The position numbers were made by a program, and so were the translations under genes. A stretch of DNA of 64,000 bases from JAAELZ01 sp965237995 (GTDB taxonomy: Bacteria > Pseudomonadota > Gammaproteobacteria > Arenicellales > Poriferihabitantaceae), in NCBI GenBank assembly GCA_965237995.1, contig CBDEGO010000004.1:496001-560000 (forward strand), in the 5' to 3' direction. A model generated the notes under the pieces. That model did no database searches. It was not told where the DNA came from and saw only the letters and a list, made by a program, of their open reading frames with translations. Shown piece after piece: positions 17,448-26,793 of the stretch; within the stretch, counting starts at the first letter, position 1, and the number at the start of each line of letters is the position of its first letter.

Positions 17448-19244
17448 GTGCTCTCACTTAAAAAAGCCGCCATCAGCGGCATGATCGTATTCCTTAGTTG
17501 CCTGCTGTATTTTTCTGCAGGTGTTCAATTGATCCCTGACTCCGCTGGCCCTGATATGGACGCGCATTTAGATATCACGCGATTTATCAGCGAACAAGGT
17601 CGCCTGCCTGTGCTTCCGAAAGAGGCTGACATGCTGCACATCAGCTCAGGTGGCACTACACGCGCAACGCGCCCCCCTTTTGCATACATTGTGGGAGCGA
17701 TCACCGCCAAGTTAGCACCTAGCTCGATTCACTTAAGCAACGCTTATGCCCTCGGTTCAGCCCTACTGATGGCGTTGTGCGTACTCGTTACATTTATCAC
17801 TGTAGTGATGCTCTATCGACGAATCAGTTACGGCTTATTAGCCGCTACTATAATGGCCTTAATGCCGCAATTTAGCTTTATTGCAAGCTATATTAATGAT
17901 GACAGCAGTGCCATTTTTGCCGGCAGTTTGTTAACGGCAAGCATCGCCTTATTGGTTATCTACAAACTAAATCACGCGATCGTCGCCTTCGTCGCCTTTA
18001 GCTGCGGGATCACTATTTTGTCTAAACTAAGTGCTTGGCTGCTATTACCGTTTGTTGGTTTGGCCGCACTGCTACACCTGCGTAATATCGGGCAACACTT
18101 TATCGTTTACGCACTATTGTTTTCTGCGGTATTTGTAGCAAGTGGTGCGTGGTGGCCGATCAGCAATATGTTACGTTATGGTTTTGACGACCCCATTATG
18201 TTCGGCGTTGCAAATGCCTTGATTGAACAATTCGATAACAACCCGAACAACAATAACATTGGTTTTGCAGCGCAGGGCCAAACTTATTTCTCTTTGCTCA
18301 TCGGCAATTATATGGGGTTTGTGGACAATACTTATCAGTCTACAGTTGGGTATTTAGACCAACTTCGCCTCCGATTAACACCGATCCAATATAGGTTCTA
18401 TTTACCCATTTTCGCTATGGGTATCATTGCCTATTTAGTTCGTTTTTTCCCTCGACTTTTCTTTTCATCTAGCTCAGGTGTAGCACAAGACAGCAATAGA
18501 AATGCATTGCTATTGGAAACGTTGCTTGTACTCGCCATGCTATTCCAGGTACTGATGTACACACGCTTTAATCTACAACAAGATATTCAGGTTCAAGGCA
18601 AATACTTGCTCCCTGCCTTTCCAGCAATCATGCTGTTATTTATTTCTGCATTAGATGCCCTACTGAAGCTTGTTAAACAGGTTTGGAACGGGCTATCAGC
18701 CAAGGTATTTAATTTCAACGTCGCAGCTACTGTTAGTTGCTTGACACTTTGTATAGCAGTGGTGGGCGTGCATACGCATGCATTGGCTTTACATGTATTG
18801 CCTTTTTACCAGCCTCCAGCCATTCAGCTTAGCATTGAAGCTTTTCAGCCGATTGATTTATCAAACGACAATGTAATCAGAGACTTACGTGGCGCAGAAC
18901 TCAAGGTCGAAGATCAGCACTGGATTTTTAACTCAAAAAAAGGCGGCGCTTATATCACTTTACATCCCACAATTTGCACGCTGTTTGGCCCATCAACGCT
19001 CATACGAATCAGCCTGGATGCCGATCATGCCGACTACCTTAAATTTTTCTTCAATGAAGGACTGGGTCACGTTGAAAAACACTCGGGTAAAACACATTAC
19101 AAAGCCGGAGAAAGCACGTCAATATTTAGTCTAAAACATAATCACTGCCAAAATTTGCGCATCGACATCATGCGCAACCCAGGTACGGTTATTGTCGAAG
19201 AGATTGCCTTTGCCCAGTTCACCCATGTTCCTAAATACCGTTAA
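17448..19244 (+). CDS. Polytopic membrane protein, GT-C or DUF2142-like
   Basis: A 598-residue protein with an N-terminal membrane segment, about ten more through residue 450, and a C-terminal soluble domain of about 140 residues. After the first helix comes an acidic loop, GPDMDAHLDITRF, then RPPFAYIVGAI and SYINDDSSAIF. This is the spacing seen in GT-C and DUF2142-type glycosyltransferases, where acidic residues bind lipid-linked sugar donors. The C-terminal domain looks beta-rich and may bind carbohydrate. The start is a GTG two bases after the 80-residue ORF. Substrate unknown. Confidence 0.68.
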   Translation: MLSLKKAAISGMIVFLSCLLYFSAGVQLIPDSAGPDMDAHLDITRFISEQGRLPVLPKEADMLHISSGGTTRATRPPFAYIVGAITAKLAPSSIHLSNAYALGSALLMALCVLVTFITVVMLYRRISYGLLAATIMALMPQFSFIASYINDDSSAIFAGSLLTASIALLVIYKLNHAIVAFVAFSCGITILSKLSAWLLLPFVGLAALLHLRNIGQHFIVYALLFSAVFVASGAWWPISNMLRYGFDDPIMFGVANALIEQFDNNPNNNNIGFAAQGQTYFSLLIGNYMGFVDNTYQSTVGYLDQLRLRLTPIQYRFYLPIFAMGIIAYLVRFFPRLFFSSSSGVAQDSNRNALLLETLLVLAMLFQVLMYTRFNLQQDIQVQGKYLLPAFPAIMLLFISALDALLKLVKQVWNGLSAKVFNFNVAATVSCLTLCIAVVGVHTHALALHVLPFYQPPAIQLSIEAFQPIDLSNDNVIRDLRGAELKVEDQHWIFNSKKGGAYITLHPTICTLFGPSTLIRISLDADHADYLKFFFNEGLGHVEKHSGKTHYKAGESTSIFSLKHNHCQNLRIDIMRNPGTVIVEEIAFAQFTHVPKYR

Positions 19245-19249
19245 GTGTA

Positions 19250-19969
19250 ATGACTGAGATCAACGCCAGCCTCGACACCATAAAGCCAGACCGTTTTAGC
19301 TCTTCAGATGAATATGCGGCGCGCTTTTCAGGTGATTGGGGTGCCTACTTAGTCTGGGCACAAAATAGAATTGTAGAACCAATGCTGTCTGCCAGCGGCA
19401 CACGCGTGTTAGACATTGGCGGCGGTCACGGACAGCTGATCTCTAGTTACCAAAACGCCCAACTGGAAGCCACTATTTTTGGCAGCGACGAACGCTGTTT
19501 CGGACAAATTGATCAAGCTGCTCAACCCTGCATCACGGGTGATTTAACCTCGCTCCCGTTAGACGACAAATTATTCGACAGCGTAGTTTCAGTTAGGATG
19601 ATTCCCCACTTAGACGAGTGGCAACGCGTCATCGACGAAATGTGTCGCGTCTCTAGCGATCGCGTCATAATAGAGTACCCACCCAAGGTAAGCTTTAACG
19701 CATTGACCCCGATATTATTTGGGGCTAAGAAGAAATTCGAAAAAAACACCCGCCCGTACACCTTGTTCAGTCATAAAGAAATTAGGCAAGCATTTGAACG
19801 CAATGGCTTTTCGGTTGTAAAACAACAATCGCAACTGTTATTACCTTTTGTTATCCATCGCGCTTTAAAGGCCAGCAAACCTCTGCGCTTGATTGAGTCG
19901 CTGTGCTGGATGCTGGGCATCACTCGATTGCTTGGCTCACCTACTATCGTATTAGCGCGACGCGATTAG
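19250..19969 (+). CDS. Class I SAM-dependent methyltransferase
   Basis: A 239-residue protein with a Rossmann SAM-binding motif, VLDIGGGHGQL (about 53-63), an acidic end of strand 2 (GSDER), and the later motif SLPLDDKLFDSVVSVRM typical of the Methyltransf_11 group. It lies five bases after the membrane protein gene and four before the GT4 gene, so it is part of the same operon. It probably methylates a sugar or lipid intermediate of the glycan; the target is unknown. Confidence 0.85.
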   Translation: MTEINASLDTIKPDRFSSSDEYAARFSGDWGAYLVWAQNRIVEPMLSASGTRVLDIGGGHGQLISSYQNAQLEATIFGSDERCFGQIDQAAQPCITGDLTSLPLDDKLFDSVVSVRMIPHLDEWQRVIDEMCRVSSDRVIIEYPPKVSFNALTPILFGAKKKFEKNTRPYTLFSHKEIRQAFERNGFSVVKQQSQLLLPFVIHRALKASKPLRLIESLCWMLGITRLLGSPTIVLARRD

Positions 19970-19973
19970 TCGG

Positions 19974-21146
19974 ATGAACATTTTGCTGTTGGCACCACAG
20001 CCTTTTTATACTGAGCGAGGAACCCCTATAGCAGTCCTTAATTTAGCCACTGCGCTAAGTGGGCAAGGGCATCATATAGACATACTGACCTTTCCACACG
20101 GTCGTGATATACATTTACCCAACACGCGTCTGCTACGCACTGGGCGCTGGCTGCCTTTAGGTAAACATTTTCCAGTTGGATTTTCTTTTAGAAAGATCGG
20201 GTTAGATGCCGTGATGCTTTTTCGGGCTTTATATTTAGCTCGGAAAAACAACTATGACGTCATTCATGCAGTGGAAGAGTCAGTATTCATTGCTTTGGCC
20301 TGCACCAAAACCTCTCGCAGCAAGGTAATCTACGACATGGACTCATCGATGAGTGACCAATTAATCGAACGCTACCCAAGCTTATCGTTTATACATACCT
20401 TACTTGATAAAGCCGAAGGCTTCGCAGTAAAACGAAGTGACCTAGTTCTAACCGTTTGTCAGGCACTAGCCGATAAATGTAAACACTATGCCGGCAACAC
20501 CGTTATCAAGGTAATCGAGGACGTTGCCGATAACCAGAGCCCCGATAAGCCTAGCGCAGTGAGCGAAGTTGATGATCTATCGACCGTACTTGTTGATTAC
20601 CCAACCAAATGCCTGTATGTGGGTAACTTGGAGCACTACCAAGGGGTTGGATTAGTGATTGAAGCCTTGGCTGAGGCACAGATGCCAAGTGATGTCGGTT
20701 TTATTGTGATTGGCGGTTTACCAGCAGATATTGATAAATACTCAGCGCTAGCAGACTCACTGGGAGTAAAAAATAGAGTTGCTTTTTTAGGGCCACGACC
20801 TTTGCAGGACCTTCCTAGCTACCTACAGCAAGCAGATATCTTGGTGTCCCCTCGGTTAAAAGGAATAAACACGCCGATGAAAATTTATACTTATCTAGGG
20901 TCTAAAAAGCCGATTGTGGCGACTAATATTGCATCACATACGCAAGTATTGACCGACGAAACCAGCTGCTTAGTCGCGCCTAATCCACCAGAGATGGCCC
21001 AAGGTATTACTAAAATTACTAACGATACTGAATATAAAAACCAATTAAGCCAGGCAGCCTTTCAGGCAGCCGAGCAGCGATTTTCCTATCACCACTTTGA
21101 ACAGCGAATCGGTCAACTGTACCAAGAACTTGACGATGAAGCGTGA
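19974..21146 (+). CDS. Family 4 glycosyltransferase
   Basis: A 390-residue GT-B enzyme. The N-terminal domain begins MNILLLAPQPFYTERGTPIA, a motif of a GT4 subgroup that also has DVIHAVEE and YDMDSSM. The C-terminal domain has CLYVGNLEHYQGV, FLGPRP and the nucleotide-sugar region SPRLKGINTPMKIYTYLGSK. It should act at the cytoplasmic face. The last 11 bases overlap the GlpD-like gene. The specific sugar cannot be assigned. Confidence 0.88.
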   Translation: MNILLLAPQPFYTERGTPIAVLNLATALSGQGHHIDILTFPHGRDIHLPNTRLLRTGRWLPLGKHFPVGFSFRKIGLDAVMLFRALYLARKNNYDVIHAVEESVFIALACTKTSRSKVIYDMDSSMSDQLIERYPSLSFIHTLLDKAEGFAVKRSDLVLTVCQALADKCKHYAGNTVIKVIEDVADNQSPDKPSAVSEVDDLSTVLVDYPTKCLYVGNLEHYQGVGLVIEALAEAQMPSDVGFIVIGGLPADIDKYSALADSLGVKNRVAFLGPRPLQDLPSYLQQADILVSPRLKGINTPMKIYTYLGSKKPIVATNIASHTQVLTDETSCLVAPNPPEMAQGITKITNDTEYKNQLSQAAFQAAEQRFSYHHFEQRIGQLYQELDDEA

Positions 21147-22782
21147 TATAGAAAACGCCGCGAAACGAAAATATGATGTAGCCATCGCGGGCGGGGGTAT
21201 TTACGGCGCCTGTATCACCGACAAAATGGCACAAGCAGGTTACAAAACCATCTTACTGGAAGCCAGTGATTTTGGCACAAAAACCTCTGCCAACAATCTT
21301 GGAATCTTGCATGGTGGGCTGCGCTACATCCAGCATTTTAATTTCAGGCGATTGAAACGCTCTGTTGAATCTAGACGCTATTTTTTAAAATTAGCACCGC
21401 AACTAGTGCAAATAACGGCTTTCCATGTCGGCATCAAAAAAAGAGGACTAAAAAACCCAACTGTCATGCGATTCGCCTTGTGGCTAAACGACTGGTTAAC
21501 CAAAAACAAAAACTCGGGCTTAGCAACCAAAGTACACATTCCAAATAGTAAAGTTGTTCCTTCAGACGAGTTAGACCCTAGTTTTCCAGTACTAAAACAA
21601 CGTGGCGTCGTAGCCGTTGCACGCTGGTTCGAAGCCGTGTTGACTCACCCAGAACGCATGGTGCTAGAAACGGTACTTAATGCCAAACAAAATGGGGCCG
21701 CTGTATTTAACTATTGCCGAGTAGAAAAAGTAATGGTTAAAAGTGATACGTTAAAAGGCATACAAATTAAAGACCGCATCAGCGGCCAGCGACTGACCTT
21801 GCGTTGCCGCTGGTTTATCGACGCAACTGGGCGACAATCTGATGATTTATATTCTCAAAAAACCGAATACATCGCCAATAAAAAATGGGCGCGGTCAAAC
21901 AATCTTATCCTTAATCGAAACGTGCACCCAGAAGGGGCAATTGGTGCGCCCATTGTCGACCAACTCAAAGATGATAAGGCAAAAGGGCGCGGTGATGAAC
22001 GACAACTTTTTTTAGTACCGAAGGGAAACACCACGGTGATTGGTACGTTTTATACCCACCAAGAAAAGGCGCAAAACAACTTAGCGTTAAACAGTAAAGA
22101 CAAGGAGCGATACATAAAACTAATCAATCAGGCCTTTCCTTTTGCACAGATAAAAGTGCACGAGCCGATGAAATGGCACAGCGGCTGGCTACCATTAAGC
22201 GCAACAAGTAAGTCGAACGAAATTCAACTACAAGACCATTCGCAGTTGCACCCCATACTGTTTAAACCCACACACACTACGACAGACGAGCGCGTTCGCC
22301 TGAACCCTAGGCGCGGCATTATTGAAGTGCGCGGCGTCAAATTTACCACTGCGCCCGCAGTGGCTGATGATGTGGTTGACTTGCTACAGTCACACTTCAT
22401 GCTCTCAAATCCACCCGCTGTCACTGAAGTAAGACTAACGAGTAACCATATCCCTAATACAGACCTAGCTAAAAGCCTGTACAGCAAATACGGAATTCGA
22501 TGGACGAAAGTGAACAAATACCTTTCTGAGAATGCATCACTTGATAAACTAATTGACGAACAGATTAGCGTCGGTGAAATTTGCTATGCGATAGATCATG
22601 AATACGCGATGCGGCTAGATGATATTCTCGCAAGGCGCGCCTGCATGGCATACGCGCACCCAACAAGTTCCAAAATAGGCTTGCGCATTGCTAAGATAAT
22701 GCAGGCTAAGCTAGCCTGGAGTGACGAGCGCATGCGCTTTGAGGTAAAACGCTCCGTCAAAGCGGGTTTGATCTCTAAGTGA
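21136..22782 (+). CDS. GlpD-like FAD-dependent oxidoreductase
   Basis: A 548-residue flavoprotein. The FAD-binding motif VAIAGGGIYGA is at the N-terminus, an acidic strand end (LLEASDF) follows, and then TSANNLGILHGGLRY, which matches the active-site region of aerobic glycerol-3-phosphate dehydrogenase. A C-terminal helical domain carries DDILARRACMAY, like the GlpD tail. The ATG at 21136, inside the end of the GT4 gene, is preferred over an in-frame ATG at 21097. Position at the end of a glycan operon argues against simple glycerol catabolism: no glpK or glpF is near. It may oxidise a polyol phosphate used in the polymer; this is inference. Confidence 0.8.
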   Translation: MKRDIENAAKRKYDVAIAGGGIYGACITDKMAQAGYKTILLEASDFGTKTSANNLGILHGGLRYIQHFNFRRLKRSVESRRYFLKLAPQLVQITAFHVGIKKRGLKNPTVMRFALWLNDWLTKNKNSGLATKVHIPNSKVVPSDELDPSFPVLKQRGVVAVARWFEAVLTHPERMVLETVLNAKQNGAAVFNYCRVEKVMVKSDTLKGIQIKDRISGQRLTLRCRWFIDATGRQSDDLYSQKTEYIANKKWARSNNLILNRNVHPEGAIGAPIVDQLKDDKAKGRGDERQLFLVPKGNTTVIGTFYTHQEKAQNNLALNSKDKERYIKLINQAFPFAQIKVHEPMKWHSGWLPLSATSKSNEIQLQDHSQLHPILFKPTHTTTDERVRLNPRRGIIEVRGVKFTTAPAVADDVVDLLQSHFMLSNPPAVTEVRLTSNHIPNTDLAKSLYSKYGIRWTKVNKYLSENASLDKLIDEQISVGEICYAIDHEYAMRLDDILARRACMAYAHPTSSKIGLRIAKIMQAKLAWSDERMRFEVKRSVKAGLISK

Positions 22783-22843
22783 ACTCAAATAAAAGTATGC
22801 GGCCTAACGTAAAGCTCACACCACAACCCTAACTATAATTCTT

Positions 22844-24286
22844 ATGCCACAATTTCACCCCCTAGTTGTCGAGCAACTATTTAGCGACGGAGAGATCGAC
22901 GAAGCCATTTTAAGTAAAACGATCGGGCAAGCAATGGCCCCCAGTATCGACTTCGCAGACCTTTATTTTCAACACGCTACCTTTGAGGGGTGGTCCTTAG
23001 ATGAAAATAAAGTGAAGTCTGGCTCATTTGAAATAGAGCAAGGCGTGGGCGTAAGAGCAATTAGTGGTGATAAGACGGGCTTCGCTTACTCAGATGAAAT
23101 AACGCCTGCTGCCTTAGCTGATGCAGCGCAATCTGCCAGAAGCATCGCGAGCAAAGGCCAACATAGCCAGCCACCGAAAGCGTTTAACTCCACAAACGCT
23201 AAAGCGCTGTATCACGACGTTAACCCGATAGTCGGCCTAGAAGATGCTGATAAAGTATTACTACTCCAGTCGGTAAACAAAGCTGCAAGACAATGTGACC
23301 CGCGCGTAAAAGAAGTGTCGGTGAGTCTTTCTGGTGGCCGTGAGATCATTTTCATCGCAGCCAGTGATGGCACTTTTCAAAGTGACATCCGCCCTTTAAT
23401 TCGACTCAATGTTTCGGTAATAGTTGAGGAAAATGGACGACGAGAAACGGGCTCGATGGGCGGTGGTGGCCGGCATAAATATGACTACTTTTATACGGAT
23501 AATCGCGCCGAAAACTACGCCAAAGAAGCCGTTCGCCAAGCGCTTGTCAACCTTGAATCTACCGCTGCGCCAGCGGGTGAAATGACCGTTGTACTTGGCT
23601 CGGGATGGCCAGGTATTTTATTACATGAAGCGATTGGCCATGGCCTTGAAGGTGATTTTAACCGTAAAGGCACGTCGGCTTTTAGTGGTCGTATCGGTGA
23701 ACGTGTGGCAAGTGAACAGTGTACCATTGTCGACGATGGTACTATCGAAAACCGCCGAGGATCACTCAGTATCGATGACGAAGGCACGCCTACCCAAGAT
23801 ACCGTGCTGATTGAAAACGGCATCCTTAAGAACTACATGCAAGACAAACTCAACGCGCGCTTGATGAACATGCAACCCACAGGCAACGGCCGAAGAGAAT
23901 CATACAGTCATTTGCCGATGCCGCGCATGACCAATACCTATATGCACGCCGGAAAGTACGACCCTAATGAAATTATCGAATCGGTTAAAAAAGGGGTTTA
24001 TGCGGTCAACTTTGGAGGCGGGCAAGTGGATATCACTTCTGGCAAGTTCGTATTTAGTGCTTCAGAAGCCTATCTCATAGAAAATGGACAAATTGGCAAA
24101 CCTATTAAAGGAGCAACGCTCATTGGAAATGGCCCAGACGTACTCACTAAGGTAAGCATGGTAGGCAATGACATGCAATTAGATTCTGGCGTTGGGGTTT
24201 GCGGCAAAGAAGGGCAAAGCGTGCCGGTTGGCGTTGGGCAGCCTAGCATGCGCATTGAAGGCCTAACGGTTGGAGGTGACGCATGA
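22844..24286 (+). CDS. tldD: Metalloprotease subunit TldD
   Basis: The catalytic subunit of the TldD/TldE heterodimer, which cuts unfolded peptides and is known for maturing microcin B17 and degrading the CcdA antitoxin. The 480 residues match the family. The zinc site HEAIGHGLEGD (HExxxH; about residues 262-272) is intact, as are the GSGWPGILL lead-in and the later GGGQVDITSG segment. It overlaps its partner by four bases. In many gammaproteobacteria tldD and pmbA are apart; here they are adjacent. Confidence 0.96.
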   Translation: MPQFHPLVVEQLFSDGEIDEAILSKTIGQAMAPSIDFADLYFQHATFEGWSLDENKVKSGSFEIEQGVGVRAISGDKTGFAYSDEITPAALADAAQSARSIASKGQHSQPPKAFNSTNAKALYHDVNPIVGLEDADKVLLLQSVNKAARQCDPRVKEVSVSLSGGREIIFIAASDGTFQSDIRPLIRLNVSVIVEENGRRETGSMGGGGRHKYDYFYTDNRAENYAKEAVRQALVNLESTAAPAGEMTVVLGSGWPGILLHEAIGHGLEGDFNRKGTSAFSGRIGERVASEQCTIVDDGTIENRRGSLSIDDEGTPTQDTVLIENGILKNYMQDKLNARLMNMQPTGNGRRESYSHLPMPRMTNTYMHAGKYDPNEIIESVKKGVYAVNFGGGQVDITSGKFVFSASEAYLIENGQIGKPIKGATLIGNGPDVLTKVSMVGNDMQLDSGVGVCGKEGQSVPVGVGQPSMRIEGLTVGGDA

Positions 24287-25665
24287 GTCATGTCAGCAAT
24301 ATGAAAAGCCACAGCGATGCACCTCTAAACGATGCAGAAGCGAAAATGCTTGAGGCAGCTGAATGGGCTGTCAAAGAAGCAAAAAGCCTAGGATGTAGCG
24401 ATGCAGAGGTTGGCTTAAACCAAGTTAGCGGCAATGAATATAGTGTCCGTAACGGTGAGCCTGAAACCATTGAGCGTAACCAAGATAAAGGCTTAGATAT
24501 CCGTGTTTATATTGGGCATCAAATCGGCAATGCGTCGACCAGTGACTTAACGCCAAAAGCAATCAGCGAAACGGTACGTGCTGCCCATTCAATCGCTAAG
24601 GTAACCGAGGGCGACCCTTGTTTAAAATTAGCCGATGCTGCGTTGTACCCAAAAGTTTTTGCCGACTTAAACTTGCACCACCCGCAGAACTGGCTCGCCG
24701 AAGAAACCGCGCAATACGGTCTCGAACAAGCAACGCGTTGCGAAGCTGCGGCACTCGAGTTTGACGATAAAATCAGCAATACCGAAGGAGCTAGTTTTAG
24801 CGCACATTCAGGTGTTAGCTTAATGCACAATAGCAACGGTTTTGTGGGCTTTGCGCGCGGCACGCGTTACGGACTAAGCTGCTCAGTCATCGCTGGCACC
24901 GCTCAGGGTATGCAAAGAGACTACTGGTATGATTCAGCGCGGGACCTATCAGATCTGCAAGAGGCACAGCATATTGGCGCCAAAGCAGCCGAAAGAACCA
25001 TTAGTCGGCTTGATGCGAAGAAATTAAGTACCCGCAAAGCCCCTGTCATATTCGATGCGACGGTTGCATCCAGTCTGATGTCGCATCTCAATTCTGCCAT
25101 TAATGGCAATGCGGTCTATAAAAAGGCGACATTTTTGGCAGACCAATTAGATAAGCAAGTATTTGCTGAACACATTAGTGTTTATCAACGACCTCATTTA
25201 GAAAAAGCGATGGGTAGCTCTGTATATGATGCCGAAGGCGTTGCTACCACCGACCATACTTTTATTGACCGCGGAGTGCTTAGTAGCTACGTGTTAAGCA
25301 GCTATTCTGCCTGTAAATTAGGCATGAAAACCACCGGTAATGCTGGCGGAGTACGTAATTTACATTTGCACTCTGACGAGGCAATCAGTCGCGAGGAGTT
25401 ACTCAAGCAAATGGGGACGGGACTGCTGGTGACCGAAATGATGGGCCATGGCATTAATACCGTTACCGGAGATTATTCGCGCGGCGCGGCGGGTTATTGG
25501 GTAGAAAATGGTGAGCTTCAATACCCAGTACACGAAATCACATTATCTAGTCATTTAGGCCAGATGTTCCAACAAATTGTTGCACTTGGTAGTGACGTAG
25601 ACACCCGAGGAAATATTAGATCAGGCTCTGTATTGATTGAAGAAATGACAATCGGCGGAAGCTGA
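24283..25665 (+). CDS. pmbA: TldE/PmbA subunit of the TldD/E protease
   Basis: A 460-residue paralogue of TldD without the zinc motif, as expected for the non-catalytic TldE subunit. The family ending GSDVDTRGNIRSGSVLIEEMTIGG is clear, and LLVTEMMGHGINTVTGDYSRGA is the TldE form of the active-site region. The ATGA overlap with tldD suggests coupled translation. The gene ends just before a two-way terminator shared with the convergent PLP-enzyme gene. Confidence 0.96.
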   Translation: MSHVSNMKSHSDAPLNDAEAKMLEAAEWAVKEAKSLGCSDAEVGLNQVSGNEYSVRNGEPETIERNQDKGLDIRVYIGHQIGNASTSDLTPKAISETVRAAHSIAKVTEGDPCLKLADAALYPKVFADLNLHHPQNWLAEETAQYGLEQATRCEAAALEFDDKISNTEGASFSAHSGVSLMHNSNGFVGFARGTRYGLSCSVIAGTAQGMQRDYWYDSARDLSDLQEAQHIGAKAAERTISRLDAKKLSTRKAPVIFDATVASSLMSHLNSAINGNAVYKKATFLADQLDKQVFAEHISVYQRPHLEKAMGSSVYDAEGVATTDHTFIDRGVLSSYVLSSYSACKLGMKTTGNAGGVRNLHLHSDEAISREELLKQMGTGLLVTEMMGHGINTVTGDYSRGAAGYWVENGELQYPVHEITLSSHLGQMFQQIVALGSDVDTRGNIRSGSVLIEEMTIGGS

Positions 25666-25690
25666 TTGTCACACTCATTCAAACGCCATT

Positions 25691-25718
25691 AAAAAAGCCC
25701 GCAGCTGCAGGCTTTCAA
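25691..25718. terminator. Two-way terminator between pmbA and the PLP-lyase gene
   Basis: The hairpin AAAGCC-C-GC-AGCT-GC-A-GGCTTT lies 28 bases after the pmbA stop and about 38 bases after the stop of the convergent gene. Six A precede it on the plus strand, giving six T when read on the minus strand. The plus-strand tail (CTTTCAATT) is weaker. It can serve both genes but suits the minus strand best. Confidence 0.75.
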
Positions 25719-25755
25719 TTAGGCATACTCTTTTGCGTAGTGAAGAAGCTTTTAA

Positions 25756-26757
25756 TTAACCAAAATCAAACGCGTTCAGATAACCAAACAGTGCGGCACT
25801 ACCGCCAGTATGTAAAAATACGACATTGTCGTCTTTATCGAAGTAACCATTACGCACTTGGTCAATCAAGCCTGCCAAACCCTTACCTGAATAGACTGGG
25901 TCCATTAAGATACCTTCTTCTTGGGCCATCATTGTTACCGCTTCGATCATGCTATCGGTAGGTACGCCATAGCCGCCACCTACATAATCACAATTAGCCA
26001 CCACTTTTTCACGCGCAACCACCCCGGAAATGCCCATCATATCGGCTGTTTTACAAGCCAATTTATATACATTCTCTTCTTGAAGCTGCTTCGGAGCGCG
26101 CACACCAATTCCCAACAATGGAATACCGCTGTTAGTCGCTTCTAAGCCTACGATTAAACCTGCTTGTGTACCAGCACTACCCGTAGCGGTAACGAAATGG
26201 TCAAGACGTAAACGCATGTCATTGGCTTGCGTTAAGGTCTCGATTGCACAATTAACATAGCCTAAAGCACCAATCGGGTCAGACCCGCCACCAACCACAA
26301 TATAAGGGTTGCGCCCTGCTGAACGCAGCTCGTCTGCTTTTTCTGCCATCGCAGCGTTCATATCGGTGTCTTTAGCGTAATGCGATACTGTTGCACCAAA
26401 CAGTTTATCTAAAAATACGTTGCCCGATTCTGTGTAATCACGTTCTGTACTTTCGGTACGATTCTCCAACAAAATCTCGCAATCCATCCCTAATTTACAA
26501 GCCGCCGCTACGGTTTGGCGAGCGTGGTTAGACTGTGTAGCGCCTTGAGTAATAATAATATCGGCATTGTGCTTAATCGCATCCGCCATCAAAAATTCCA
26601 GCTTGCGGGTTTTATTACCACCAGAACCCAGCCCAGTGCAGTCATCACGCTTGATGTATAAATTAGGCCCACCCAACGCTTTAGACAAATTTGGCAAATA
26701 CTCCAATGGAGTCGGTAAGTGTGCGAGTTGAACGCGTGGAAATCTTGATAAAAGCAT
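25756..26757 (-). CDS. PLP-dependent lyase of the D-cysteine desulfhydrase / L-cysteate sulfo-lyase family
   Basis: A 333-residue type II fold PLP enzyme. The N-terminus reads FPRVQLAHLPTPLEYLP, then IKRDDCTGLGSGGNKTRKLEFL, which holds the PLP lysine (about residue 52), and QGATQSNHARQTVAAA for substrate binding. Later come VVGGGSDPIGALGYVN and the phosphate-binding region ATGSAGTQAG. The pattern fits the D-cysteine desulfhydrase/ACC deaminase group, and within it I think it closest to CuyA, which removes sulfite from L-cysteate. That choice rests on memory of the family, not on alignment. It is 36 bases after the DegT-type gene and probably in its operon. Confidence 0.8.
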   Translation of the reverse strand: MLLSRFPRVQLAHLPTPLEYLPNLSKALGGPNLYIKRDDCTGLGSGGNKTRKLEFLMADAIKHNADIIITQGATQSNHARQTVAAACKLGMDCEILLENRTESTERDYTESGNVFLDKLFGATVSHYAKDTDMNAAMAEKADELRSAGRNPYIVVGGGSDPIGALGYVNCAIETLTQANDMRLRLDHFVTATGSAGTQAGLIVGLEATNSGIPLLGIGVRAPKQLQEENVYKLACKTADMMGISGVVAREKVVANCDYVGGGYGVPTDSMIEAVTMMAQEEGILMDPVYSGKGLAGLIDQVRNGYFDKDDNVVFLHTGGSAALFGYLNAFDFG

Positions 26758-26793
26758 AGGTTTAGTCCAGTTAAAGTAATTAAATAAGCTCTC

